From the NCBI GenBank assembly GCA_963722715.1, contig CAVROA010000011.1:124001-188000 (forward strand): a stretch of DNA of 64,000 nt. Reading direction: 5' to 3'. The position numbers and the translations under genes are program-made. Positions 32,783-40,364 of the stretch are shown in pieces (the first letter of the stretch is position 1; each line of letters starts with the position of its first letter). Origin of the DNA: DASQGA01 sp963722715 (GTDB lineage: Bacteria; Actinomycetota; Thermoleophilia; Gaiellales; Gaiellaceae). The notes below the pieces were generated by a model. It saw only the letters and a list, made by a program, of their open reading frames with translations. It had not been told where the DNA came from and did not search any database.

Positions 32783-33316
32783 CTAATCCGGCAGGAAGCC
32801 GTCTTGGTAAGGGCCTTCGCGATGGGGCTCGTAGGCCGCGTATGCCTCCTGTCCCGAGGAAGTCTTCTTCTCGACGCTGGCGCCGTACTTCCGCGCGAGC
32901 TCCGAGACGGGATAGACAAGACCGCGCTCACCGCCACGCGCCCCGACTGAAAGGATCACGCAGGGCCCGGAGCCGGCGCCGACGAGCACGTGCTCCGTCC
33001 AGGGCGGGCAGTGGACGAAGTCCCATTGCCGGAGCGTGCGCTCCTCGCCTTCGATCAGGACGAGGCACTCGCCGGCGAGGACGAGAAAGTCTTCCTGCGC
33101 CTCTTCGCCGTGGTACCTGCAGGCCGGCTGGCCGGGGCCGAGCACACTGACGTTGATTCCGAACTCGGCGAAGCGGACGTCACCCTCGAACGTGCAGGCC
33201 GCGCCGAGCTCGTCGGTGTGCAGCCAGCTCGCCTCGCGTGCATTCAGGACGTACCAGCCCTCACCCTCGGGCACGAGGCCGTTCTCGGTCTTGGCAATCT
33301 TGGCTTCGGGAACCAT
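32783..33316 (-). CDS. Cupin-domain protein
   Basis: The 177-residue single-domain cupin has metal-ligand motifs in ACRYHGEEAQEDFLVLAGEC (motif 1, HxH-like with E) and WDFVHCPPWTEHVLVGAGSG (motif 2). The ATG at 33316 has GGAGC 3-8 bases upstream; the open frame beyond it is a shadow. No enzyme class can be named; many such actinobacterial cupins are uncharacterised. It ends 7 bases from the sigma-factor stop (convergent). Confidence 0.85.
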   Translation of the reverse strand: MVPEAKIAKTENGLVPEGEGWYVLNAREASWLHTDELGAACTFEGDVRFAEFGINVSVLGPGQPACRYHGEEAQEDFLVLAGECLVLIEGEERTLRQWDFVHCPPWTEHVLVGAGSGPCVILSVGARGGERGLVYPVSELARKYGASVEKKTSSGQEAYAAYEPHREGPYQDGFLPD

Positions 33317-33372
33317 GGGCTCCTTTCTCAGGCCCGAGCGGGCCTGCGAGCGCCCAACGCTAGGCTGACTGG

Positions 33373-34092
33373 ATGTTCGTCGACGTCCATTCTCACGTCG
33401 TACCGTCCGGGGACGACGGGGCTGGATCGGTCGAGGAGGGCCTGTCTCTCTGCCGCCAGGCGGCGGCCCGCGGCACCGGTGTCCTGTACGCGACGCCGCA
33501 CGTCTGGCCGCATCTCGGGCTCGACGCCGGACGCGAGCACGCGATTCGAGATGCACACATGCGGATGGCGCTCGAAACCGCCACATTCGACCTGCGTCTC
33601 GAGCTCGGGTTCGAGGTGACGCCGACGGTCGAGTTGCTCGAGGAGGACATGCGGCGCTACCGACTCGGTGATCTTGCAGCAGTACTCGTCGACATGCCCT
33701 TCTCCGGCGGCCTCGGGCTCACAGAGCGCCTCGGCGAGCACATCGAGTCGTGTGGCCTCGTGCCCCTTCTCGCCCATCCAGAGCGGGCGGATGCCGTCGT
33801 CGAGGACCCGGGACAAGCAGACGGCCTGCATGGGCGCGGCTGGCTCCTTCAGGTGAACGCCTCGAGCTTGCTCGGCAGGCATGGCTCGGCGCCGCAGGAG
33901 GGAGGCTGGAGGCTCATCGAGGAGAGGCTGTGTCATGCGGTCGCCTCGGACGGGCACCGCCAGACGAGACCGCCGTTCCTGGACGAGGCGCACGAGGCCG
34001 TGAAGGCGCGGATCGGAACCGAGGCGGATCGTCTCTTCGACGGCAGCGCGCTAGCGACTCGCGACGGCGTCGATCTCGCGGAGCGACGCTAG
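33373..34092 (+). CDS. PHP-family tyrosine phosphatase, CpsB/CapC/YwqE-like
   Basis: This manganese-dependent protein-tyrosine phosphatase usually reverses phosphorylation of capsule-synthesis kinases. Motifs: DVHSHVVPSGDDGAGSVEEG (metal site), LYATPHVWPHLGL, LELGFEVTPTVELLE, LLAHPERADAV and VASDGHRQTRPPF. Length is 239 residues, family-typical. No tyrosine kinase or capsule locus is visible next to it. The 3' end overlaps the convergent sigma gene by 42 bases. TAGGCT lies 6 bases before the ATG. Confidence 0.9.
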   Translation: MFVDVHSHVVPSGDDGAGSVEEGLSLCRQAAARGTGVLYATPHVWPHLGLDAGREHAIRDAHMRMALETATFDLRLELGFEVTPTVELLEEDMRRYRLGDLAAVLVDMPFSGGLGLTERLGEHIESCGLVPLLAHPERADAVVEDPGQADGLHGRGWLLQVNASSLLGRHGSAPQEGGWRLIEERLCHAVASDGHRQTRPPFLDEAHEAVKARIGTEADRLFDGSALATRDGVDLAERR

Positions 34093-35115
34093 CCGAGACA
34101 GCGACTCGACCTCGATCTGGCGGACGCGCTCCCGCGTGAGTCCAAGCCGCTTTCCGATGTGCTCCAGCGTATGAGGCTCCTCGCCGCCGAGCCCGTAGCG
34201 CAGCTCGAGAACCCGTCGGTCGCGTTCCGGTAGGGACTCGAGCGCCCGGTCGAGCGCTTCCTTCTGAAGATGACGCTCGGTGAGCTCATCCGGCAGCGGC
34301 TCGTCGCCCGGAACGAGATCGCCGAAGACCGCGTCCTCCTGCTCGCCGATCGGCTGGTCGAGGCTCGTGGACGCTCTCGCAGCAGCCTTGACCTCGAGCG
34401 CCTGCTGGAGGGGGAGACCCGCCTCCTCGGCGATCTCCGCGAGATTCGGCTCGCGCGCCAGCTGTGTCCAGAGGTAGCGCTCGGCGCGCTGCATCTTCTG
34501 CATCCGCTCGACGACGTGCACGGGAACACGAATCGTTCGCGCCTTGTCGGCAATCGCCCTTGCGACCGCCTGGCGAATCCACCAGGTCGCGTACGTGGAG
34601 AACTTGAGGCCCCGCTGCCACTCGAATTTCTCGACGGCGCGAATGAGGCCGAACATGCCCTCCTGGATCAAGTCGAGGAAAGGCAGCCCCTGGTTTCGGT
34701 AGTTCTTCGCGATCGATACGACGAGACGCAGGTTGCACTCGATCATGCGGCGCTTGGCAGCCATGTCGCCGCGCTCGATGCGCTTCGAGAGCTCCACCTC
34801 GTCCGCGGCCGTGAGGAGCGGGTGGCGCCCGATCTCGCGCAGGAAGAGCTGGAGCGCGTCCGTGGTGGTCTCGATCGAGTCGTTCAGGTTCCGCGGCGGC
34901 GCCGTCGGCTCTCGCACGGGCTCCTTCACGGGCTCGACGATCTCGATGTTCCGCTCCTCGAACTCACGGTGGAGCGCCTCGACCTCGGGCGGCTCGAGTT
35001 CGAGCGCATCCATGGTCTCGGCCAGCTCGACGCCGTCGATCTTGCCCGCGGCCTCGGCCCGCTCGAGGAGGAGCTGGACCTCGTGAATCTGCGTGGTGGG
35101 AGTTTCGCTCGACAT
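34051..35115 (-). CDS. rpoD: Primary-type sigma factor RpoD (with region 1.1)
   Basis: Probably the housekeeping sigma factor. The N-terminal 75 residues resemble region 1.1 (LLLERAEAAGKIDGVELAET, FEERNIEIVEPV). Then come region 1.2 (DALQLFLREIGRHPLLTAAD), region 2 with LIQEGMFGLIRAVEKFEWQR and FSTYATWWIRQAVARAIADK, region 3, and region 4 with VLELRYGLGGEEPHTLEHIG and LTRERVRQIEVESLSRLA. There is no long non-conserved insert. Length is 354 residues. A second, closely related sigma gene lies 1.3 kb away on the other strand. Its end overlaps the PHP phosphatase gene. Confidence 0.93.
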   Translation of the reverse strand: MSSETPTTQIHEVQLLLERAEAAGKIDGVELAETMDALELEPPEVEALHREFEERNIEIVEPVKEPVREPTAPPRNLNDSIETTTDALQLFLREIGRHPLLTAADEVELSKRIERGDMAAKRRMIECNLRLVVSIAKNYRNQGLPFLDLIQEGMFGLIRAVEKFEWQRGLKFSTYATWWIRQAVARAIADKARTIRVPVHVVERMQKMQRAERYLWTQLAREPNLAEIAEEAGLPLQQALEVKAAARASTSLDQPIGEQEDAVFGDLVPGDEPLPDELTERHLQKEALDRALESLPERDRRVLELRYGLGGEEPHTLEHIGKRLGLTRERVRQIEVESLSRLASLREIDAVASR

Positions 35116-35267
35116 CCAGCGTTCTAGGCTACCAACCGAAATCAGGCCTACCCGGGACTGGGTAGCCCTGAAACCATCCGGCCGACCTTACCGACTCGGG
35201 CGGCCGGAGCAAAACCGGTAGGTCGAGGGTCGTCTGCTTTGGCGCGCAGTCCAAGAGCGGGGAACGA

Positions 35268-35289
35268 AAAACGCCCAGCGGGCGTAAAC
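35268..35289 (-). terminator. Possible rho-independent terminator, minus strand
   Basis: ACGCCC-gct-GGGCGT followed by TTTT on the minus strand, 150 bases upstream of rpoD. It would stop minus-strand read-through into rpoD from the small gene at 35.9 kb. The stem is only 6 bp. Confidence 0.35.
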
Positions 35290-35295
35290 GGGCAG

Positions 35296-35841
35296 GTGAA
35301 GGCTCCAGTTATCGTCCTTATGACTCCGGCCCTCATCCTTGCCGGCTGCTTCGGCCGCTCGGACGCGCCGTCGACGGTCGGCAAGCAGGAGGCGCCTGCC
35401 CCTGCGCTCACGGTCTCGGTCGCGCCGTCGAAAGGGACTTGCCCGCTGACGCTTCCGAACGAGAACACGCCGCCGGGCGAAAACGCGGCCGGGATGAACC
35501 ACGGCAACGGTGAGTTGTGGACGGCGATGTGGCCGCACAACGTCGTCATCGGCACGCCCGATTACATCGACGCGGACGGCTCGGTGGGAATGAAGTGGCC
35601 GTGGTGGCGGGGGGTCAAAGGGAAGTTGGCGATCACGGGCCGGCGGCTGGATGCGAACGCTCGTCCGCTCACCGCGGATGTACCCGGCGGCTATGGACGG
35701 AGTGGTTTCCAGCCGAGCGGGATCTCCTTTCCCACTGAGGGTTGCTGGGAGGTAACCGGAGCGGTCGGAGAAGCGAAGCTCACGTTCGTGACTCTGATCC
35801 TGAAAGCGTCGCGCTACCTGCCTATGGCAGCGGAGCGCTAA
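35296..35841 (+). CDS. Putative lipoprotein, unknown function
   Basis: GTG 35296 gives a short signal sequence, VKAPVIVLMTPALILAGC, with lipobox ILAGC; an upstream GTG/ATG-type frame would add a charged extension. The 181-residue protein has two further cysteines (GTCPLT, TEGCWEVTG) and a Trp-rich central part (ELWTAMWPHNVVIG, GSVGMKWPWWRGVKGKL). The C-terminal GRSGFQPSGISFPTEGCWEV recurs in small actinobacterial lipoproteins of unknown role. No domain recognised. Confidence 0.8.
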   Translation: MKAPVIVLMTPALILAGCFGRSDAPSTVGKQEAPAPALTVSVAPSKGTCPLTLPNENTPPGENAAGMNHGNGELWTAMWPHNVVIGTPDYIDADGSVGMKWPWWRGVKGKLAITGRRLDANARPLTADVPGGYGRSGFQPSGISFPTEGCWEVTGAVGEAKLTFVTLILKASRYLPMAAER

Positions 35842-35880
35842 GGGGTCCCTCGAGCCCGAAATTAGGTGCGTTGTTCCTAA

Positions 35881-36090
35881 TCAGAGCATGATGGCGCGCG
35901 CTGTCTCGAGCGCGCAATTCGAGCGAACGAGCCCTCGCGCAAGCGAGAGGTCGGCCTCTGAGTCGGCCAGCTGCCGCGCCGCGTCGGCGTCGAACCCGAG
36001 CCGGTAAAACTGCTGTAGGCGCCAGCGGCGGATCAGCACGTCCTCCCGGATACGCCTGACTGGCTTGGCCTGAAGCTCGCCGATTGCCAT
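35881..36090 (-). CDS. Small conserved-looking hypothetical protein
   Basis: The 69 residues show the pattern IRRWRLQQFYRLGFDADAAR then LADSEADLSLARGLV, seen in short actinobacterial proteins where W-R-x-x-Q-L-x-x-x-G is followed by an ADL motif. It is predicted all-helical. ATG start. Function unknown. Confidence 0.65.
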   Translation of the reverse strand: MAIGELQAKPVRRIREDVLIRRWRLQQFYRLGFDADAARQLADSEADLSLARGLVRSNCALETARAIML

Positions 36091-36383
36091 CCTGGTTCAA
36101 CGTTGACGCTGCCGGTCGATATTCTCCACGTCCGATCGGCTAGTCGCCCTTAGCGGTTCGGCGAGCGCTCGACGGCGTACACGCTTCGTGCTCCGTTCGC
36201 GACGCTGGAACTCCGGGCCCCAGGCAGGCAAGCCGGGCCTTTCACCCCAATGCACGATAACCGGTGTTATGTCAAGTTGAAGTAGAGCTCGAGGGCAACC
36301 CCCTTCCACCCCGCCGGAGCCGTGATGGTTTTGCACATGCCCCTGTGGACAGAATCCGCATGAGGACGTAGCCTGCACGAGCC
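36091..36383. other. Intergenic stretch, no feature identified
   Basis: About 290 bases lie between divergent genes. A minus-strand open frame of 93 codons exists but begins inside the shadow of the next gene and has no Shine-Dalgarno or family signature. No RNA gene or clear promoter pair is seen. Confidence 0.4.
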
Positions 36384-37571
36384 ATGCGGCAGCCGATCGA
36401 CCCCAGCGAGCGGTTCCGGTTGCGGCGCGAAAACGCTCGACGGCGCCAGCGTCGTCGCCGCGTGACAGCCTTTGCGGTCGTAGCTATCGCTGCTGCGGTC
36501 GTCACTCTGGGCGCCCGTTTCCTCCCCTCCGATACTCCGGGAGCAGCAAACCCGGCCTCCGACACGAGTGGAACGGCGACGACTTCGAAGCCCAAGGAGA
36601 AGCCGCTGAGACCGCTGCCTGCCGAGATTCGAGGCGTGCACGTGACGATGGCGCTCGCAAATCTCGACGGCAAGCTCGATGAGTACGTGGGCCTGGCGGA
36701 CCAGGGCCTGAACACGCTCGAGCTCGACGTCAAGGATGAGAACGGTGAGGTTGCGTTCCGCTCTCCGCTGGCGAAGCTGGCGACCAAGGTCGGCGCCGCC
36801 CAGAACTACTACAACCCGCGTGAGGCGGTCAAGCTTGCCCGTGACCACGGCCTCTACCTGGTCGGTCGCGTGGTCGTCTTCGAGGATCCGATCCTGTCCG
36901 TGAAGCGCCCGGCCATGGCGGTTCGACGGAGCGACGGTGGCGTCTGGACGACCTCGGGCGGGCTTGGCTGGACGAACCCCTACGACGAGCGGGTGTGGAA
37001 GTACAACGTCGACATCGCGGAAGCCGCCGCGCGGGCGGGCTTCGACGAGATCATGTTCGACTACGTGCGCTTCCCGAGCGACGGCGACCTGGCGGCGATG
37101 GTCTTCAATCACCAGGTGAAGGAGCCGAAGGCCGAGACGGTGGTCCGGTTCGTGAAATACGCCCGCGACCGGCTGCACCCGCTCGGCGTGCGCGTCTCTG
37201 CAGCGGTGTTCGGGCTCTCGGCGACCCGAGACCTCGGCATCGGGCAGCGCCCGCGGAAGCTCGGCCGCTACCTCGATGCGATCTACCCCATGGTCTATCC
37301 CTCCCACTACACCCCGGGCGAGTACAACATCGCCAATCCGGACGGCGATCCGGGCCGGACAGTTGCGTTCTCACTCAAGGACTTCCGCGAGAAGCTCCGC
37401 GGCCGGCCGGCGAAGGTCATTCCCTGGCTCCAGGACTTCTCCCTTCAGCACACCTACACGCTGGCCGAGGTCCAGGCACAGGTTGACGCGGCCCGGCGGG
37501 CGAAGTCGGCGGGCTACCTGCTCTGGAACGCGTCGGGCGTCTACACTGACGGCGGCCTGGCGGCCCCGTAG
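36384..37571 (+). CDS. DUF4015 putative glycoside hydrolase, membrane-anchored
   Basis: The 395-residue protein has a basic N-terminus (RRENARRRQRRRR), one membrane helix (VTAFAVVAIAAAVVTLGARF) and a TIM-barrel DUF4015 domain (about residues 85-390). Motifs include RGVHVTMALANLDGKLDEYV, LNTLELDVKDENGEV, FDEIMFDYVRFPSDGD and YLDAIYPMVYPSHYTPGEYN. Asp/Glu residues in LDVKDENG and FDYVRFPSD are candidate catalytic positions. The family is related to glycosidases acting outside the membrane; the substrate is unknown. It is probably involved in surface polysaccharide turnover. Confidence 0.9.
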   Translation: MRQPIDPSERFRLRRENARRRQRRRRVTAFAVVAIAAAVVTLGARFLPSDTPGAANPASDTSGTATTSKPKEKPLRPLPAEIRGVHVTMALANLDGKLDEYVGLADQGLNTLELDVKDENGEVAFRSPLAKLATKVGAAQNYYNPREAVKLARDHGLYLVGRVVVFEDPILSVKRPAMAVRRSDGGVWTTSGGLGWTNPYDERVWKYNVDIAEAAARAGFDEIMFDYVRFPSDGDLAAMVFNHQVKEPKAETVVRFVKYARDRLHPLGVRVSAAVFGLSATRDLGIGQRPRKLGRYLDAIYPMVYPSHYTPGEYNIANPDGDPGRTVAFSLKDFREKLRGRPAKVIPWLQDFSLQHTYTLAEVQAQVDAARRAKSAGYLLWNASGVYTDGGLAAP

Positions 37572-37578
37572 CCCCACC

Positions 37579-37619
37579 TTCCACAGGTCTATGCACAGGC
37601 GCTGCGCCGACCTGTGGAA
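37579..37619 (+). terminator. Inverted repeat after the DUF4015 gene
   Basis: TTCCACAGGT and ACCTGTGGAA (10 bp) enclose a GGCGC-t-GCGCC inner stem, 7 bases after the stop codon. No T-run follows immediately. Probable terminator or 3'-end stabiliser. The right arm overlaps a DnaA-box-like doublet (TGTGGAAA at 37613, TGTGGATAA at 37622). Confidence 0.45.
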
Positions 37620-37673
37620 ACTGTGGATAAATGATCTTTCCGCAAATTGCATACATTACGATGGACATGTCCC

Positions 37674-37702
37674 TTGACTGCCTGAGGCCCCTGTCCTAGA
37701 GT
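37674..37702 (+). promoter_or_regulatory. Strong sigma-70 promoter
   Basis: TTGACT, 17-base spacer, TAGAGT: the best consensus-like promoter in the window. Start of transcription is expected near 37709, immediately before a self-complementary region ending in a T-run. Confidence 0.7.
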
Positions 37703-37708
37703 CCCAAT

Positions 37709-37821
37709 TGCGCCGAGCACGGAGCGCAAGTAGGTCGAAGGGTCACCGGGCGACCGTACGCGCAAGCGGAAAGTCGGTTGGTGACCCGGACGAAAGCGCA
37801 ACCGGCTCGGCGAATTTTTTT
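37709..37821 (+). ncRNA. Candidate structured small RNA or riboswitch/attenuator (unclassified)
   Basis: A promoter, about 113 bases of paired sequence and an oligo-T end form one unit. The outer 8-bp stem is CGCCGAGC (37711-37718) with GCTCGGCG (37805-37812), followed by AATTTTTTT. Inside are GCGC/GCGC, then an 8-bp stem GGGTCACC (37740-37747) with GGTGACCC (37780-37787), and an apical CGACCG...CGG/GTCG part. The fold is a rod with internal loops. It does not match the SRP, tmRNA, RNase P or T-box signatures I know. It could be a free small RNA, or a leader controlling the small membrane protein 30 bases downstream. Confidence 0.6.
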
Positions 37822-37850
37822 GGTCCGAGGCAGATAGAGTTCCGGCCCCG

Positions 37851-38054
37851 ATGGCCCTTCGCCCTCCCTCGTTCAGCCAAGGCTTCGTCTCGTTTGTCTG
37901 GGCGCTCTGCTTTGGCCTCTACATCTGGCTCGGCCTTCTGGCCGTCGGCGTCGGGAAAGGCACGGCCGTTCTCTTCGCCCTGATCGCCGGCGGCCTGATC
38001 TTCTTCTACGTGCGGCTCTTCGGCGGCCACGAGTTCCGCGCGCCGAACCGCTAG
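37851..38054 (+). CDS. Small two-helix membrane protein
   Basis: The 67 residues start at ATG and contain two transmembrane helices (about residues 11-33 and 36-55), ending HEFRAPNR. No family recognised. It follows the candidate structured RNA, so its expression may depend on read-through of the oligo-T terminator. Confidence 0.65.
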   Translation: MALRPPSFSQGFVSFVWALCFGLYIWLGLLAVGVGKGTAVLFALIAGGLIFFYVRLFGGHEFRAPNR

Positions 38055-38063
38055 CAGGCCGGC

Positions 38064-38261
38064 TTAGAGCGGGAGCGCGAGCCGCTGGGTGTGCTGGAGG
38101 AGCGCGCCCACGAGGCGGTGGGCGAGCTCGCAGCCGAGCTCGGCCTCGAGGCGTACGCGGGGGCTTTCCGTCTCACCCGCAAGGAGACGGCTGAGCGAAT
38201 CGCAGTGCTCGGCCAACCGGGAGAGGCCGGCGGCGGTACCGCTGCGGTGTGCGGCGTCCAT
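38064..38261 (-). CDS. Small hypothetical protein
   Basis: ATG 38261 gives 65 residues, helical and Leu/Ala-rich (GTAAGLSRLAEHCDSLSRLL), with no membrane segment. Coding bias resembles the neighbours, but there is no recognised family. The frame can be extended upstream to 38351 through a terminator-like hairpin, which I reject. Confidence 0.45.
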   Translation of the reverse strand: MDAAHRSGTAAGLSRLAEHCDSLSRLLAGETESPRVRLEAELGCELAHRLVGALLQHTQRLALPL

Positions 38262-38320
38262 GCTCCTGTAATCGACGCTTCCGGAACGTTCGGAGATCCC
38301 TGGCGAGAGTGACCGGAAAG

Positions 38321-38348
38321 AGAAGAGGCGCCGTCGGGCGCCTCTTCT
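38321..38348 (-). terminator. Terminator-like hairpin
   Basis: A perfect 12-bp stem AGAAGAGGCGCC / GGCGCCTCTTCT with a GTCG loop, 22 bases after the stop of the minus-strand membrane protein gene. It lacks a long T-run but is the strongest simple hairpin in this region. Confidence 0.65.
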
Positions 38349-38370
38349 CACTCTCGCTGGAGCGAACGGC

Positions 38371-39105
38371 CTACGGAGTGTCGCGCCGAATCACGCTGTC
38401 GTCGCGCGTCCCGGTCGTCACGACCGAGTCGTCGCGCGCACCCGTGGTCACGGGCTCGCGGTCCTCGACGGTTGTCGTCGTCGGGCGGTCGGTCGGGACG
38501 GCCGTCGTTACACCGTCCTCGCGCCGGTAGTCGTGCACGTCTTCGTCGACGACCGTCCGTGTCCGGTCGACGTAGCGCTCGCGCGGGCCGGTCGTGTCGA
38601 AGATGAAGGCAGTCACGACTCCGAACGCCAGCGCGATCGCGGCCGCGAAGAGACCGAGATCGCCAACGAACCCGAGAATGCCGATCGAGTCGCTCCAACT
38701 CTCGAACCGGCTCTGCTGCCAGCCACCCGTGGGCTGGGTGGCCAGGAGGACCCAGGCAGCCGCGATCAGCGTCGGCAGCCATGCGAAGAGGAGGACGGCG
38801 GTGGAGACCCGCGGTACCCCCCACTTCGTCCAGCCGCCGAGCAGCTGTGAGAGCCCGAGCGCCAACCCGGCGCCGGCGAGAAGCCCCATGACTGACCAGA
38901 ACTCGCTCGTCTGGCCGAGATCGAAGTTCGATGCGATCCAGATTAGGAGTCCGGCCACCGCCACGCCGGCGAGCGTGAAGAGCGCCCGGACGACGCTACG
39001 TGCATACCGATTGCGATCGGCCGGTCGGTCGACGACCTCGTCGTTGGTGACGACGCGATCCTCGTCCACGTACCGGTCCCTGTTCATCAAACCCATTCGT
39101 GTCAC
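38371..39105 (-). CDS. Multi-pass membrane protein, unknown function
   Basis: The 244 residues comprise a charged N-terminus (NRDRYVDEDRVVTNDEVVDR), four hydrophobic helices (about residues 38-60, 68-88, 98-122 and 142-168) and a hydrophilic Thr/Asp-rich tail. The tail holds a repeated unit (TTGARDDSVV, then TTGTRDDSVI). Internal Met residues at positions 4 and 7 are alternative starts. No enzymatic motif. Similar architecture is seen in Thermoleophilia membrane proteins of unknown role. Confidence 0.75.
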   Translation of the reverse strand: MTRMGLMNRDRYVDEDRVVTNDEVVDRPADRNRYARSVVRALFTLAGVAVAGLLIWIASNFDLGQTSEFWSVMGLLAGAGLALGLSQLLGGWTKWGVPRVSTAVLLFAWLPTLIAAAWVLLATQPTGGWQQSRFESWSDSIGILGFVGDLGLFAAAIALAFGVVTAFIFDTTGPRERYVDRTRTVVDEDVHDYRREDGVTTAVPTDRPTTTTVEDREPVTTGARDDSVVTTGTRDDSVIRRDTP

Positions 39106-39165
39106 CCCGCTCGGTTGATGTGTTGAGCGTGGTGTTCCCGGCCGGTCCCGGTCTGTAACGCCCGT

Positions 39166-39768
39166 CTACGCAGCCAGATCGCGGCGTCGCACGTCGAATG
39201 CGCCTGACTCGAGCTCTTGCCGGAAGGCGGTGACGCGATCGTCCCGGTCGCGCTCGAAGACGTGTTCGACCACCTGAACGTGGCGGTCGTTGTAGAACGG
39301 GAGATCCACGTGTGGGCGGCTCACGAGGTTGACGGTCGTGCACTCGCAGACCGGACAGCGGACGGCGAGCCCGACCTCGTCGGCGGCCGGCGAGAGGACG
39401 AGAAAGGCAGATGGGAAAACGGGCTGTGGGCGGTTCTCCGGATAGCAGAAGAAGGTCCAAGGCCAGTCACCCGACCGGATTTGCCGCGCGGCGAGGTCGA
39501 GGAGGTCATCCGTTGCCGACTCGACCCGAGCCGTCATCAGGTTGAAGAACTCCGCCCCCGAAGCGCCGAGCGGCGCCCAGTCGAGCTCTTCGTGAGTGAC
39601 GAGCCCTTCGTGCTCACCTCCGCAGCTGCACGCGAAGACGACCTGGTAGACGGCCGGATGTGAAGGCCCGGGGAGACGCTCCAAGGAGCGAAATGCAGAC
39701 AGGCGCACCTGAACGTGTCCCACGACGGGGCAGGAGAACGTGTAGTGCCCGGTCAGACCGTCATACAT
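39166..39768 (-). CDS. Hypothetical protein with two zinc-binding CxC/CxxC sites
   Basis: The 200-residue soluble protein has cysteine pairs in VFACSCGGEHEGLV (about residue 48) and AVRCPVCECTTVNLVSRPHV (about residue 138). An N-terminal HYTFSCPVVGHVQVRLSAFR resembles CpXC-type zinc ribbons. The middle contains WPWTFFCYPENRPQPVFPSA. Function unknown. The product is likely cytoplasmic. Confidence 0.75.
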   Translation of the reverse strand: MYDGLTGHYTFSCPVVGHVQVRLSAFRSLERLPGPSHPAVYQVVFACSCGGEHEGLVTHEELDWAPLGASGAEFFNLMTARVESATDDLLDLAARQIRSGDWPWTFFCYPENRPQPVFPSAFLVLSPAADEVGLAVRCPVCECTTVNLVSRPHVDLPFYNDRHVQVVEHVFERDRDDRVTAFRQELESGAFDVRRRDLAA

Positions 39769-39829
39769 GGCTCGTGGATTCTGTATCGGCAGGCCGGACG
39801 GCGAGCCATAGGTCCCGAGGCCGAGGGCA

Positions 39830-40351
39830 CTACTCGTACTGGATCAGCGAGAACACGTCGTAGCCCTCGAGCCGGTCCCGCCCGTTCAGGAACGCAAGCT
39901 CGATCACAAACGCAAGGCCGACGACCTCTCCTCCGAGCTGCTCCACGAGATCGACCTTCGCCTTCGCCGTGCCCCCGGTCGCCAGGAGGTCGTCGTGGAT
40001 GAGAACGCGCGCTCCCTCCGTGATCGCATCGGCGTGCAGTTCGAGAGCGTCGAACCCGTACTCGAGATCGTACTTCGCGCTCACGGTCCGCCAGGGAAGC
40101 TTTCCCGGCTTGCGGGCTGCCACGAAACCGCATCCCAGTCTGCACGCAAGGGCCCCGCCGAGGATGAAGCCGCGCGCCTCCGCGCCCATGATCAGATCGG
40201 GCTTCCGCGGCTCGGCGAACGCCGCCAGCTGCTCCACCGTGGCGCGGAGCGATTCCGCATCCGCGAGGAGCGGCATGATGTCCTTGAAGACGATCCCGGG
40301 TTTTGGGAAGTCCGGGATGTCCCGAATCTTCGAGGCGAGGTCCGGTTCCAC
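39830..40351 (-). CDS. apt: Adenine phosphoribosyltransferase
   Basis: Converts adenine and PRPP to AMP in purine salvage. It shows IRDIPDFPKPGIVFKDIMPL, the MGAEARGFILGGALA flexible-loop region and the PRPP-binding loop ARVLIHDDLLATGGTAKAKV. Length is 173 residues with a GTG start 13 bases after the ftsR stop. In this lineage it may complement the nucleoside importer at the left end. Confidence 0.96.
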   Translation of the reverse strand: MEPDLASKIRDIPDFPKPGIVFKDIMPLLADAESLRATVEQLAAFAEPRKPDLIMGAEARGFILGGALACRLGCGFVAARKPGKLPWRTVSAKYDLEYGFDALELHADAITEGARVLIHDDLLATGGTAKAKVDLVEQLGGEVVGLAFVIELAFLNGRDRLEGYDVFSLIQYE

Positions 40352-40364
40352 CGCGTCGGGGAGC

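Noticed and set aside
36097..36378. Minus-strand 93-codon ORF in the gap before the DUF4015 gene
   Set aside because: Starts within the neighbouring gene's shadow and shows no recognisable sequence pattern.
37709..37821. SRP 4.5S RNA, tmRNA or T-box identity for the structured RNA
   Set aside because: No GGAA-type SRP tetraloop with its conserved asymmetric loop, no tRNA-like domain, no T-box sequence.
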